Origin: Polyangium jinanense
GTDB lineage: Bacteria; Myxococcota; Polyangia; Polyangiales; Polyangiaceae
Direction: 5' to 3'
Assembly: GCF_028435365.1 (NCBI RefSeq)
Contig: NZ_JAGTJJ010000001.1
Location: 310,001 to 374,000 of the forward strand
Length of the DNA: 64,000 nt
Shown: positions 49,639 to 60,444 of the stretch, piece by piece
How the letters are laid out: each line of letters begins with the position of its first letter
Position numbering within the stretch: the stretch's first letter is position 1
Notes under the pieces: model-generated
Database searches by the model: none
What the model was told of the DNA's origin: nothing
The model's input: the letters and a program-made list of their open reading frames with translations, nothing else
Translations under genes and position numbers: made by a program

Positions 49639-50166
49639 TCAGTCCGCGAGGGCCTTCTCGACCTCGGCTGCCAGGGTTTTTTCGTCCCCCGCGGTGTATC
49701 CACCACGCTTGTGCACGATCGAACCGTCCTTGCTGATGAGCACGGTGAAGGGCAGTTCGCGCTTCGGGTTGTAGCGGGCCGTCACCACGGTTTCCTCGTC
49801 CAAGAGGACGGGGAAGACCATGTCCTTCGAGCGCACCACGCTGCTCACCTGCGCGCGGGACTCCGGCCCGTCGGCGGAGACGGCGAGCACGACGAACCCG
49901 CGATCCTTGTGCTTTTTGTAAAGGTCGACGAGGTGCGGCATCTCGATCATGCAGGGGTCGCAGGTGGTCGACCAGAAGTCGATGAGCACCACGCTGTTTC
50001 CCTTGTAGTCCGAGAGCCGGACTTGCTTGCCGTCGAGCGACGGCAGCGTGAAGTCGGGCGCTGTCGCGCCGCCGCCGGCCTTCGCGGAGGGCATTTCGCC
50101 ACCACACGAGCTGAGGAGGAGGCCGGCGATCGCGGCCCCGAGGACGTGTGCTTTTCGCGCGTTCAT
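49639..50166 (-). CDS. TlpA/ResA-like thiol-disulfide oxidoreductase lipoprotein
   Basis: A 175-residue predicted lipoprotein (lipobox LLSSC near residue 22) with a thioredoxin-like fold: APDFTLPSLDGKQVRLSDYKG, then VVLIDFWSTTCDPCMIEM with redox pair CDPC, and the cis-proline segment ELPFTVLI. TlpA/ResA proteins reduce disulfides outside the cytoplasm. The ATG at 50166 is preferred because a TTG further upstream would add residues before the signal. It lies between the second redoxin and the barrel gene. Confidence 0.88.
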   Translation of the reverse strand: MNARKAHVLGAAIAGLLLSSCGGEMPSAKAGGGATAPDFTLPSLDGKQVRLSDYKGNSVVLIDFWSTTCDPCMIEMPHLVDLYKKHKDRGFVVLAVSADGPESRAQVSSVVRSKDMVFPVLLDEETVVTARYNPKRELPFTVLISKDGSIVHKRGGYTAGDEKTLAAEVEKALAD

Positions 50167-50224
50167 CCGCGCATCATGCCGCAAACGAGGAAGGGCGGCA
50201 CGCGCGCAGGAGGCGGAGAGACGA

Positions 50225-50938
50225 CTACAACGTTCCTGCGATGACCTTCTCGAAGGTCTTCCAGTACGTCGAGGGAGGCGGACCTGCGTACGTTTGGACG
50301 ATCTCCATCGTGCGCGTGTCGATGATGATGTTCGCCGGGAACGAATCGCTCTCCCAGAGCGCCGCGAGCTTGCCGCCCGGATCGGTCACCGACGGGTAGT
50401 CGATGACGAACTTCTTCACCCACTTCGTCAGATCGTCGGGCGTCGCCGGCGAACCGGAGATGCCTTCCGCGAGCGCGAGGAGGAACTCGCCGCCCATCGG
50501 GTTGTACTTCGCGCGCAGACCAGGGAGCACCTCGGCCGCCTCGTACTGGCAAGGCCCGCACCATGAAGCGGAGATGATGATCGCGAGCGCCTTCGGCTTC
50601 GGCGTGTCCTTGGGGAACACGGAGTTTTCCGGAAAAACCCCGTCACCCGTCGGATTGTAGAACTCCGCAAAGGAGATGAATCGCACGCCTTCGGCGAGCT
50701 TTTCCTTCGCGTTCGGAAAACCGATGAGCTCGTAATTCTGCGCTATCGAGCCCTTGCTGATGCCGTAAGGACCCGCGGGATACGGGAGAGCCCACGATCC
50801 ACGCGGGAGCTGCCCCGTTTGATCGGGGAACCCCGGTGTCACGTTGGCTTCGCCCTCGTCACTACTGCCGCAGCCGATCAAACCGATAGCTGCCGTCAGA
50901 CCGAGAACCAAGCCCCGAAAGAGCACGTCGTTTCGCAT
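50225..50938 (-). CDS. thioredoxin-fold lipoprotein
   Basis: A 237-residue predicted lipoprotein (signal ending GLIGC). The redox motif is ASWCGPCQYEA at about residue 127, WCGPC being the classical thioredoxin active site. Strand segments ALAIIIS and FPANIIIDTRTMEIV with the cis-proline complete the fold. The N-terminal region (about 25-100) is extra to a bare thioredoxin and may bind a partner. It is first of the three-gene leftward group and divergent from the Cys-rich lipoprotein at 51127. Confidence 0.85.
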   Translation of the reverse strand: MRNDVLFRGLVLGLTAAIGLIGCGSSDEGEANVTPGFPDQTGQLPRGSWALPYPAGPYGISKGSIAQNYELIGFPNAKEKLAEGVRFISFAEFYNPTGDGVFPENSVFPKDTPKPKALAIIISASWCGPCQYEAAEVLPGLRAKYNPMGGEFLLALAEGISGSPATPDDLTKWVKKFVIDYPSVTDPGGKLAALWESDSFPANIIIDTRTMEIVQTYAGPPPSTYWKTFEKVIAGTL

Positions 50939-51126
50939 GATGCCACCGCGCCTGGAATGAGGTAGGTCGGAATGGTCCTCGCGGGGGTGCGGCGCGTCAA
51001 GCGCCCTCCTTGGCAAAAGGCCTCGCCTGGACCCGATCCTTACCCAGGCAAGATGCGTGGAACACGGCACCGTCCCATGCATACCCACATCCACGGAGGG
51101 GCGGCCCTCCGAGGTTCGAGGTCATC

Positions 51127-52455
51127 ATGCAGCATTCTCCCGTTCTCCGTCCGCGGCAGCCCGCGCGCCTTCGTTTTGCCGCCGCCCTCTCGCTCCTCTC
51201 GCTCCTTTTCGGTGGCGCGCTCGGCGCCTGCTCCGAAGAGGAGCAGCTGCCCTTCTGCTTCGGCGGCTTCGTGACTGCAGACGGCAAATGCGAGGGGAAA
51301 TGCACCCCTGACAAGTGCCTGCCCGGCAACACCTGCGTGGAAAACCGCTGCGTGCTCGAGTGCGCCGCGCACACCGATTGCCTCGCGGATGGGACGCAGG
51401 ACTGCACAGCCGCGGTCGAGGACGACACGAAACGCGAACTTTTCGCCTGCCAGCCGAACGACAAGCCTTTCGGCTTCGGCTTCAAATGCCCCTTCGGCGA
51501 CGAGTGCAGCAAGACGCTCTCCTGCCCGGAGACGGGCACGCCGTGCTTCCTCGATCAGTGCGGCGGCGCGCCCGACGCCTGCGAGCCCGACGTCGACTTC
51601 TGTTACGGACGTGCGAACTGCCTCGTCGGAAAATGCCCCGACAACACGCCGTGCACCGTGCTCACGTGCGCGCCGGGCGAGTGCACGGCGCCGCTCTCGT
51701 GCCTCTCGGCGGCCGAGGGTGACGCCGATGCTTTCTGCACCAAGCAAGATTGCCAGAGCGACGCCGAGTGCCCCGGTGGCTTCTACTGCGGCACGACCCG
51801 CGAGGCGCGTGAGCTCTGCGGCAGCATGAATCCGACGAAGGGCAACAACGGCCTCTGCGGCGAGTCGTCCGACGACTGCATCGAGCCGAGCTCGCTCGGG
51901 CAGGGCAACACGATGTTCGAGGGGCAGCTGTGTGTACTTCGGAAGACGTGCATCCAGCGCGACACGTGCGCCCCGTGCAACACTGATCTGGACTGCTCAC
52001 AGATCCCGAACAGCCACTGCATCTCGCTCCCGAACGACACCACGAAGCGCTGCGCCTCCGAGTGCGTGAAGGACTCCGACTGCGGACGCTCCTACGAGTG
52101 CAAGGCCGTCGACGCGGCCAAGCCGGAGGGGCCGAAAGCCTGCTTCCACCGCTTCGGCGCCTGCGTCGGCGAGGGCAACTACTGCGAGCCCTGCGTGAAC
52201 GACGAGGACTGCGGCCCGCTCACCGGCACCTCCGTCTGCATCCAGGCCACCGACGGAAGCCGCGGCTGCGTCGACCTCGCCACCTCGGGCGGGGCCTGCA
52301 TGTCGAACGACGACTGCCCGCTGTCACCGAGCGGCAAGCACGCCGAGTGCGATCTCAACCCAAATTCGCAGAACTACCAGAAGTGCCAGCTCCTGCCCTA
52401 CACGCTCGCCAACCCGTCGAACCCGAATCAGGGCGGCGAGGCGAGCTGCTGGTAA
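51127..52455 (+). CDS. very Cys-rich lipoprotein (about 53 Cys)
   Basis: A 442-residue predicted lipoprotein (signal ending GALGAC). Cysteines are spread over the whole mature protein in small repeated modules such as C-x3-C-x4-C, DxDC and CxxDxDC (CVKDSDCG, CVNDEDCG, CMSNDDCP), reminiscent of disulfide-rich surface proteins. No catalytic or membrane-spanning segment is seen. The ATG at 51127 has a GAGG ribosome site and starts the signal peptide; an in-frame extension upstream is unsupported. It is divergent from the two redox lipoproteins, 188 bases apart, which suggests they may act on it. Function unknown. Confidence 0.78.
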   Translation: MQHSPVLRPRQPARLRFAAALSLLSLLFGGALGACSEEEQLPFCFGGFVTADGKCEGKCTPDKCLPGNTCVENRCVLECAAHTDCLADGTQDCTAAVEDDTKRELFACQPNDKPFGFGFKCPFGDECSKTLSCPETGTPCFLDQCGGAPDACEPDVDFCYGRANCLVGKCPDNTPCTVLTCAPGECTAPLSCLSAAEGDADAFCTKQDCQSDAECPGGFYCGTTREARELCGSMNPTKGNNGLCGESSDDCIEPSSLGQGNTMFEGQLCVLRKTCIQRDTCAPCNTDLDCSQIPNSHCISLPNDTTKRCASECVKDSDCGRSYECKAVDAAKPEGPKACFHRFGACVGEGNYCEPCVNDEDCGPLTGTSVCIQATDGSRGCVDLATSGGACMSNDDCPLSPSGKHAECDLNPNSQNYQKCQLLPYTLANPSNPNQGGEASCW

Positions 52456-52670
52456 GACAAGCTGGTCTCTTCTGATCTCGACCGATCCTTGCTGCGCAAA
52501 ACTTTTCGCCACGCGCGGCGCGTCTCTTTCGCACCCATCCTCCCTTATCCGGGCATTCCGTGAGGGTCCCGGGGATGGACGGGAGGGTGCTCCGTCCGCA
52601 CGTCGCATGGCGCAAAAGCTGCACGTGCGCTTCAACGTAGTCATCACTTCTTCAACAAGGAGAGCTTCGC

Positions 52671-53849
52671 ATGTCGCAGAAAAATAACTGGATCCGCTTC
52701 GCCGCCGCGCCCGCCTTCGTGCTCGGAATCGGCCTCACCGCCGGCATCGGTTGCAGCGACGTCGCCGACATCGCCGAGGGGTGCAATGAGTTCCGGGCCG
52801 ACGCGCAGTGGGGCGCGAACCTCGACATCGACTTCCGCGTGAAGTCGTTCATGAGCGCCTCGGGCGCGCTCGTCACGCTCGCCGATCAGATGATCGCCGA
52901 CGTCACCGTGGCCTGCGAGGGCATCGCCAAGGCGACGAAGCGCGACGACTCGAAGTGGTCGTCGCTCGAGGGCGCCAAGCGCCTCGAGGCCGTCTGCGCC
53001 GAGGCGCAGCTCGGCTTCGACGAGGTGATGAAGGCCAACGCGAGCGTAGAGCTCGTCGCCCTCGTCGAGGGCGGCAAGTGTGAGGCGAGCCTCGACGCGG
53101 CCGCCGAGTGCAACGCGCGTTGCGACGTGGACGCCAAGTGCACGCCGGCGCAGCTCGAAGCCAAGTGCGAGCCCGGCAAGCTCGCGGGCTCGTGCACCGC
53201 CGAGTGCAGGGGCTCGTGTACGGCCGACGTCGGCGCCACGGTCGAGTGCAGGGGCTCGTGCAGCGCCGTCTGCAACGGCAAGTGCAACGGCACGTGCTCC
53301 TCGGGCGACGCGAACAACTGCAACGGCCGCTGCGACGGCACGTGCGAGGGCACCTGCTCGGGCTCGTGCGAGCTCGAGGCCAACGCCGCCGTGGAGTGCG
53401 ACGGCACCTGCCGCGGCGAGTGCTCCGTCGACTTCGAGGCCCCGCACTGCGAGGGCAAGATCACGCCGCCCGAGTGCGAGCTCGACGCCGACTGCCAGGC
53501 GAGCTGCAACGCGGAGATCCAGGCGGAGGCCTCGTGCACGCCGCCCAAGGTCACGATCGAGCTCAAGGGCGGCGCGACCGCGGATCTCGAGGCGCTCGTC
53601 GTCGCGCTCGAGGAGCACCTGCCGAAGCTCATCGTGACGGGCATCGAGCGTGGTCAGGCCGCGCTCGACGCCGGCAAGGTCCTCGTCGAGGTCGGCGGTA
53701 ACCTCGAGGGCGCGATCACGTCGAGCGGCAAGGCCCTCGTCTGCGCGACGACGGCCGCGGCCGCCGCGCTCGACGCGAGCGTCGAGGTGCAGGTCTCCGT
53801 CGAGGCCAGCGCCAGCATCGGCGGCAAGGCTGCCGGCTCCGTCAACTGA
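52671..53849 (+). CDS. Cys-rich lipoprotein with CxGxC repeats
   Basis: A 392-residue predicted lipoprotein (signal ending GIGC). Residues about 30-140 are helical (VTLADQMIADVTVACEGI). Residues about 145-290 hold roughly 25 of 31 cysteines, many in C-x-G-x-C or GxC units (ECRGSC twice, CNGKCNGTC, CDGTCEGTCSGSC). The final 100 residues are Ala/Val-rich and probably helical. The DNA of the repeat region also repeats (gagtgcaggggctcgtg occurs twice, at about 53202 and 53247). A strong AAGGAGAG ribosome site precedes the ATG and a strong terminator follows the stop. Not recognised as a named family. Confidence 0.75.
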   Translation: MSQKNNWIRFAAAPAFVLGIGLTAGIGCSDVADIAEGCNEFRADAQWGANLDIDFRVKSFMSASGALVTLADQMIADVTVACEGIAKATKRDDSKWSSLEGAKRLEAVCAEAQLGFDEVMKANASVELVALVEGGKCEASLDAAAECNARCDVDAKCTPAQLEAKCEPGKLAGSCTAECRGSCTADVGATVECRGSCSAVCNGKCNGTCSSGDANNCNGRCDGTCEGTCSGSCELEANAAVECDGTCRGECSVDFEAPHCEGKITPPECELDADCQASCNAEIQAEASCTPPKVTIELKGGATADLEALVVALEEHLPKLIVTGIERGQAALDAGKVLVEVGGNLEGAITSSGKALVCATTAAAAALDASVEVQVSVEASASIGGKAAGSVN

Positions 53850-53862
53850 GCGACGCATGACG

Positions 53863-53912
53863 CGCCGCCCGGCCGCTCGTCGTGCCGGGCGGCGTGTTTT
53901 CTTTTTGTTTCG
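53863..53912 (+). terminator. strong intrinsic terminator
   Basis: A perfect 11-bp G/C stem (CGCCGCCCGGC / GCCGGGCGGCG) with a ten-base loop is followed by TTTTCTTTTTGTTT. It ends the CxGxC lipoprotein transcript. Confidence 0.88.
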
Positions 53913-54023
53913 CCCCGGCCGTTTTTCCCGGCGGCGGCGCGCCCGCGCGACCGCGGAACGGGTTGACGACACCCGTGGCTGGTCCTAACAGACCGGCTGC
54001 CCCGCGCTGCCCCGAAGGAAATC

Positions 54024-55133
54024 ATGGCAATCACGGTCGAATCCGCGAAATCCGCGCTCGGAAAGGTCGAGGACCCCGAGCTCTCTCGTCCCCTCGTCGA
54101 CGTCGGCATGCTCGGCGACGTCACCGTCGAGGGAGACACCGTCACCGTGGGCCTCACGCTCACGACGCCGGCGTGCCCGTACAAGGCGCGGATCCAGGAC
54201 GACGTGACGGCGGCGCTCAAGGCCGCGGGCGCGGGGAACGTGACGATTACTTGGAGCTCCAACGTTCCCGAGCGCAACATCATGGCCGACGATCCTTGCC
54301 CCGGCGTGAAGAACATCGTGCTCGTCATGAGCGGCAAGGGTGGCGTCGGAAAGAGCACGGTCGCCGCGAACCTGACGCTCGCGCTGAACCGCCTCGGTTG
54401 CCGCGTCGGCCTTCTCGACGCCGACATGTACGGGCCCAGCGTGCCCACGATGCTCGGCGTGATGGGCCGGCCGACCTCGGCCGACGGCCAGCATTTCCTG
54501 CCGCTCGAGCGCTTCGGCGTGAAGCTCATGTCGATCGGCTTCCTGCTCGAGGACGCGCGTCAAGCTGTCGTGTGGCGCGGGCCGATGATCCAGAACGCGC
54601 TGCTCCAGTTCATGAAAGACGTCGACTGGGGCACGCTCGACTACCTCATCCTCGACCTGCCCCCCGGTACGGGCGACATCGCCCTGACGATCTCGCAAAA
54701 GCTGCGCACCACGGGCGCCGTGATCGTGACGACGCCGCAGGAAGTCGCGCTCCAGGACGTTTACAAATCGGTCTCGATGGCCCAGAAGGTGGGCATCCCC
54801 ATCCTCGGCGTCGTCGAGAACGAGAGTTATTTCATCTGTGACGGTTGCTCCGCGCGTCACGAGCTCTTCGGCTCGGGCGGCGGTCAGAAGATCGCCGAGT
54901 TCGCGGGCGCCCCGCTGCTCGGTCAGATCCCGCTCGATCCTTCGGTGCGGGAGTGGGGCGATGCAGGCACGCCCGTCGTGCAGGCGGCGCCGGACAGCTC
55001 GGTCGGCCGGGCGTTCCTCGAGGTGGCGCAGCGGCTGGCGGCCAAGGTGAGCGTGCACGACCTCGGTCGCGGGGGCTCCCTCCGCATCGACCGTAGCGGC
55101 GGCCAGCAGCGGTTTTTACCCATCGTACGTTGA
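54024..55133 (+). CDS. apbC: Mrp/ApbC-type Fe-S cluster carrier ATPase
   Basis: A 369-residue P-loop protein that carries or inserts Fe-S clusters. The N-terminal MIP18-like domain (1-80, ALGKVEDPELSRPLVDVGM) precedes a deviant Walker A SGKGGVGKST (104-112). Family motifs LLDADMYGPS, DYLILDLPPGTGD and the CDGC motif (Cys272, Cys275) that bridges a cluster in the dimer follow. A typical AAGGAAAT ribosome site precedes the ATG. It stands alone after a strong terminator and before a hairpin and the S1 gene. Confidence 0.94.
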   Translation: MAITVESAKSALGKVEDPELSRPLVDVGMLGDVTVEGDTVTVGLTLTTPACPYKARIQDDVTAALKAAGAGNVTITWSSNVPERNIMADDPCPGVKNIVLVMSGKGGVGKSTVAANLTLALNRLGCRVGLLDADMYGPSVPTMLGVMGRPTSADGQHFLPLERFGVKLMSIGFLLEDARQAVVWRGPMIQNALLQFMKDVDWGTLDYLILDLPPGTGDIALTISQKLRTTGAVIVTTPQEVALQDVYKSVSMAQKVGIPILGVVENESYFICDGCSARHELFGSGGGQKIAEFAGAPLLGQIPLDPSVREWGDAGTPVVQAAPDSSVGRAFLEVAQRLAAKVSVHDLGRGGSLRIDRSGGQQRFLPIVR

Positions 55134-55168
55134 AAAAGCGCCTCGAAGTTCGAGCGCTGTGCGCGGAG

Positions 55169-55190
55169 ACCTCGCGCCTGTGCGCGAGGT
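55169..55190 (+). promoter_or_regulatory. perfect hairpin upstream of the S1-domain gene
   Basis: A 9-bp stem (ACCTCGCGC / GCGCGAGGT) with a four-base loop lies 36 bases after the apbC stop and about 90 bases before the S1 gene. It may be the apbC terminator or part of the S1 leader. Confidence 0.45.
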
Positions 55191-55280
55191 ACGTTATGTT
55201 TCCGTCCCCTTCCGAGCTACGCGTGTGCGCGAAGGTCGTCCCCTGACGACGCGCGCCGCGAGCGGGGCCCGAGATCCCGG

Positions 55281-57149
55281 ATGAACACGGACAACAACAC
55301 CACCGAGGCGGCAGAGGTCCAGAAGGACGCCGCGGCGCCCGAGGCGCAGCCGCAGAATCAAAAGCCCGAGGCGAGCACCGAGGCCCAGGCCGCCTCGCCC
55401 ACCGCCGCTCCTTCCCGCGAAGAGTGGGAGGATGAGCAGCCGGGAGACGACATTGGCAACCGCCTGCCGGGCCCCGGCGGTCGTCCGCAGGCGAGCCCTG
55501 CGGCGAAGGCCGAAGGTCCGGCCGGCGACGCGAAGAAGCGCAAGCGCCGCAGGAAGCGCAAGGGTCCCCCGGGCGCGCAAGGCCCGACGGCGGAAGGCGC
55601 GGCCGAAGGGGCCGAAGGCGCCGAGGCGAGCGGCGAGGACGCGGAAGGCGAGGACACGGAGGCCGGCGAGGCTTCCGAGGCCCAGGCCGAAGGGGAAGCG
55701 CCGCAAGGCAAGCGCAAGGATCGGCGCAAGGACAAACAGGCCGCTGCAGCGGCCGCAGCCCAGCGCGAGCGTCCTGCGTTCAGCGTGGGCGAAGAGGTCT
55801 TCGGCAAGGTCTGCAAGGTGACGGACCAGGCGATCTGGATCGACATCGCAGGCAAGGCGACGGGCCTCTTCGATCGGCAGGAGCTCGGCGACGAGGAAGT
55901 GCCGGCCGAGGGCGATCAGTTCATCGCGAGCGTGCAAAGCACGGGCGTTCGCGGCGGCATGCTGGTGCTCTGCAAGGGGCAGCCGAAGCCGCTCGACGAG
56001 CTGAAGAAGCAGCTCGAAGCCGCGTCGCAGAGCGGCGAGCCGGTCTTCGGCTTCGTGACGGGCGCGGTGAAGGGCGGTCTCGAGGTCGATCTCGGGGGCC
56101 TGCGCGCGTTCGCGCCGGCCTCGCACGTGGACCTTCGTCACGGCGCGGATCTCTCGCACCTCGTCGGTCAGAAGCTCGACTTCGTGGTTGCGCAGTACGC
56201 GAAGAAGGGCCGCGACATCGTGGTCTCGCGCAAGCGCATGCTCGAAGAGGATGCGCGCCGCCTGCGCACCGAGGCGCTCAGCAAGGTCACGCCGAACAGC
56301 GTGCACAAGGGCATCGTGCGCAAGGTCGTGGCGTGGGGCGTCTTCGTCGCGCTGCCCGACGCGGGCAACGTCGAGGGCCTCATCCACATGACCGAGGCGA
56401 GCCACGACCGCAGCGCGCGGCTCGGCGACCTCTTCCGTCCCGGCGCGGAGATCGACGTCAAGGTCATCCGCATCGACGACAAGGGCAAGCTGTGGCTCAG
56501 CCACAAGGCCACGACCGCGGATCCGTGGGACACGGTGAAGGAGAAGTACGCGGTCGGCACGAAGCACAAGGGCAAGGTCGCGCGCCTGCAGCCGTTCGGC
56601 GCGTTCATCGAGCTCGAGCCCGGGATCGACGGCCTCTGCCACACGGCGGACATCTCGTTCAAGCAGGTCGAGCACCCGAGCGAGGTGGTGAAGGTCGGCG
56701 ACGAGATCGACGTCGTGGTCGCGAGCTGCGATCCGGGCGCGCACAAGATCGGCCTGCACCCCGCGCTGCCGAGCGGCGAGGAGGAAGAGCCGCGTCAGCG
56801 CGTGCAGCAGTACAAGGCCGTGAAGGTCGCCGTCGTGCAGGCCGTCGAGGGAGGCCTCTCGGTCCGCGTCCTCGGCGTCACCGGTCGCGCGGCGCGTGGC
56901 TTCATCCCGGCAGGCCACACGGGCACGGCGCGCGGCACGGATCTCCGCAAGGAGTTCCCCGTGGGCACGAAGCTCGACGCGAAGGTGCTCGAGGTCGACC
57001 CGCGCCGCGGCGAGGCGAAGCTTTCGATCCGCGCCCTCAAGGAGGACGCCGAGAAGCAGGCTTACCAGTCGTACCGCGCGGGCGTCGCTCGCGAGGCGAA
57101 GTTCGGCACCTTCGCCGACCTCATGAAGAAGAGCCAGTCGAGCCACTGA
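55281..57149 (+). CDS. S1-domain RNA-binding protein (RpsA-like)
   Basis: A 622-residue protein. The first 165 residues are disordered with a very basic patch (KKRKRRRKRKGPPG). At least four S1 domains follow: about 170-235, 250-320 (GEPVFGFVTGAVKGGLEVDLGG), 335-410 (HKGIVRKVVAWGVFVALPD) and 425-495 (HKGKVARLQPFGAFIEL). A weaker fifth lies at about 510-600. The order and sequence resemble ribosomal protein S1 domains 3-6. It could be the cell's RpsA or a paralogue; the long basic tail is unlike classical S1. A terminator follows. Confidence 0.85.
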   Translation: MNTDNNTTEAAEVQKDAAAPEAQPQNQKPEASTEAQAASPTAAPSREEWEDEQPGDDIGNRLPGPGGRPQASPAAKAEGPAGDAKKRKRRRKRKGPPGAQGPTAEGAAEGAEGAEASGEDAEGEDTEAGEASEAQAEGEAPQGKRKDRRKDKQAAAAAAAQRERPAFSVGEEVFGKVCKVTDQAIWIDIAGKATGLFDRQELGDEEVPAEGDQFIASVQSTGVRGGMLVLCKGQPKPLDELKKQLEAASQSGEPVFGFVTGAVKGGLEVDLGGLRAFAPASHVDLRHGADLSHLVGQKLDFVVAQYAKKGRDIVVSRKRMLEEDARRLRTEALSKVTPNSVHKGIVRKVVAWGVFVALPDAGNVEGLIHMTEASHDRSARLGDLFRPGAEIDVKVIRIDDKGKLWLSHKATTADPWDTVKEKYAVGTKHKGKVARLQPFGAFIELEPGIDGLCHTADISFKQVEHPSEVVKVGDEIDVVVASCDPGAHKIGLHPALPSGEEEEPRQRVQQYKAVKVAVVQAVEGGLSVRVLGVTGRAARGFIPAGHTGTARGTDLRKEFPVGTKLDAKVLEVDPRRGEAKLSIRALKEDAEKQAYQSYRAGVAREAKFGTFADLMKKSQSSH

Positions 57150-57169
57150 TCGAGGCTGGCTGAAGGATC

Positions 57170-57210
57170 ACGCGCCCCGCGGCCGAGAGGCCCGGGGCGC
57201 GTGTCCTTTT
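57170..57210 (+). terminator. intrinsic terminator after the S1 gene
   Basis: A 10-bp perfect stem (ACGCGCCCCG / CGGGGCGCGT) with a 13-base loop is followed by a TTTT run. It separates the S1 gene from the convergent exporter operon. Confidence 0.82.
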
Positions 57211-57224
57211 GGGGTCCAATCAAT

Positions 57225-59667
<2,443 letters not shown>

Positions 59668-59671
<4 letters not shown>

Positions 59672-60432
59672 GAAGCGGCTCCGTGCTCGTCCTGGACCGG
59701 CAGCTCCGCGAGCGCGCGCGCCGCGTCCGTCGGCCTCTCGTTCACGATGTCGCGCCGCACCGAGCCGTCACGCATCTCGACCACGCGCCCTGCGCAGTCG
59801 GCGATGTCGCGCTCGTGCGTGACCAGCACGATCGTGATGCCCTGCTCCCGGTTGAGCCGTTGCAAGAGATCGAGCACCTCGTAGCTCGTGCGGGTATCGA
59901 GGTTGCCCGTGGGTTCGTCGGCGAGCAGGAGCGGCGGCTGCGTCACGAGGGCGCGCGCGATCGCGACGCGCTGCTGCTGACCGCCGGAGAGCTGGTTCGG
60001 CGTGTGATGCAGGCGCGCGCCGAGGCCAACGGCGCTCAGCGAGGCGAGCGCGCGTTTCCTTCGCTCCGCGGCGCCGACGCCTCGGTACACGAGGGGCAGC
60101 TCGACGTTCTCGAGGGCGGTCGTGCGGGGCAGCAGGTTGAAGCCCTGGAACACGAATCCGATCAGATGGTTTCGCACGATGGCGCGCGCGTCGTTGCTCC
60201 GCGAGCCGACGTCGATCCCGTCGAGGATGTACTTGCCGCGCGTCGGCCGATCGAGGCAGCCGATGATGTTCATCATCGTGCTCTTGCCCGAGCCGCTCTG
60301 CCCGATGATCGCGACGAACTCGCCCCGCCGGATCGTCAGGTTCACGCCGCGGAGCGCGCGCACGACGACGGCCTCCGTGACGTAGTCCTTGTGGATCTCG
60401 ACGAACTCGATGATCGACGGGACGTCCTTCAT
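59668..60432 (-). CDS. MacB-like ABC transporter ATP-binding protein
   Basis: A 254-residue ATPase of the LolD/MacB group. Walker A is GQSGSGKST, the Q-loop is [11 protein letters not shown], the signature is [15 protein letters not shown], Walker B is [12 protein letters not shown] and the H-loop is VTHE. It powers the tandem permeases. In canonical MacB this domain is fused to the permease; here it is separate. The ATG at 60432 is preferred over the GTG immediately before it. It follows the adaptor gene by 12 bases. Confidence 0.93.
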
Positions 60433-60444
60433 CACGTCCCCCGC

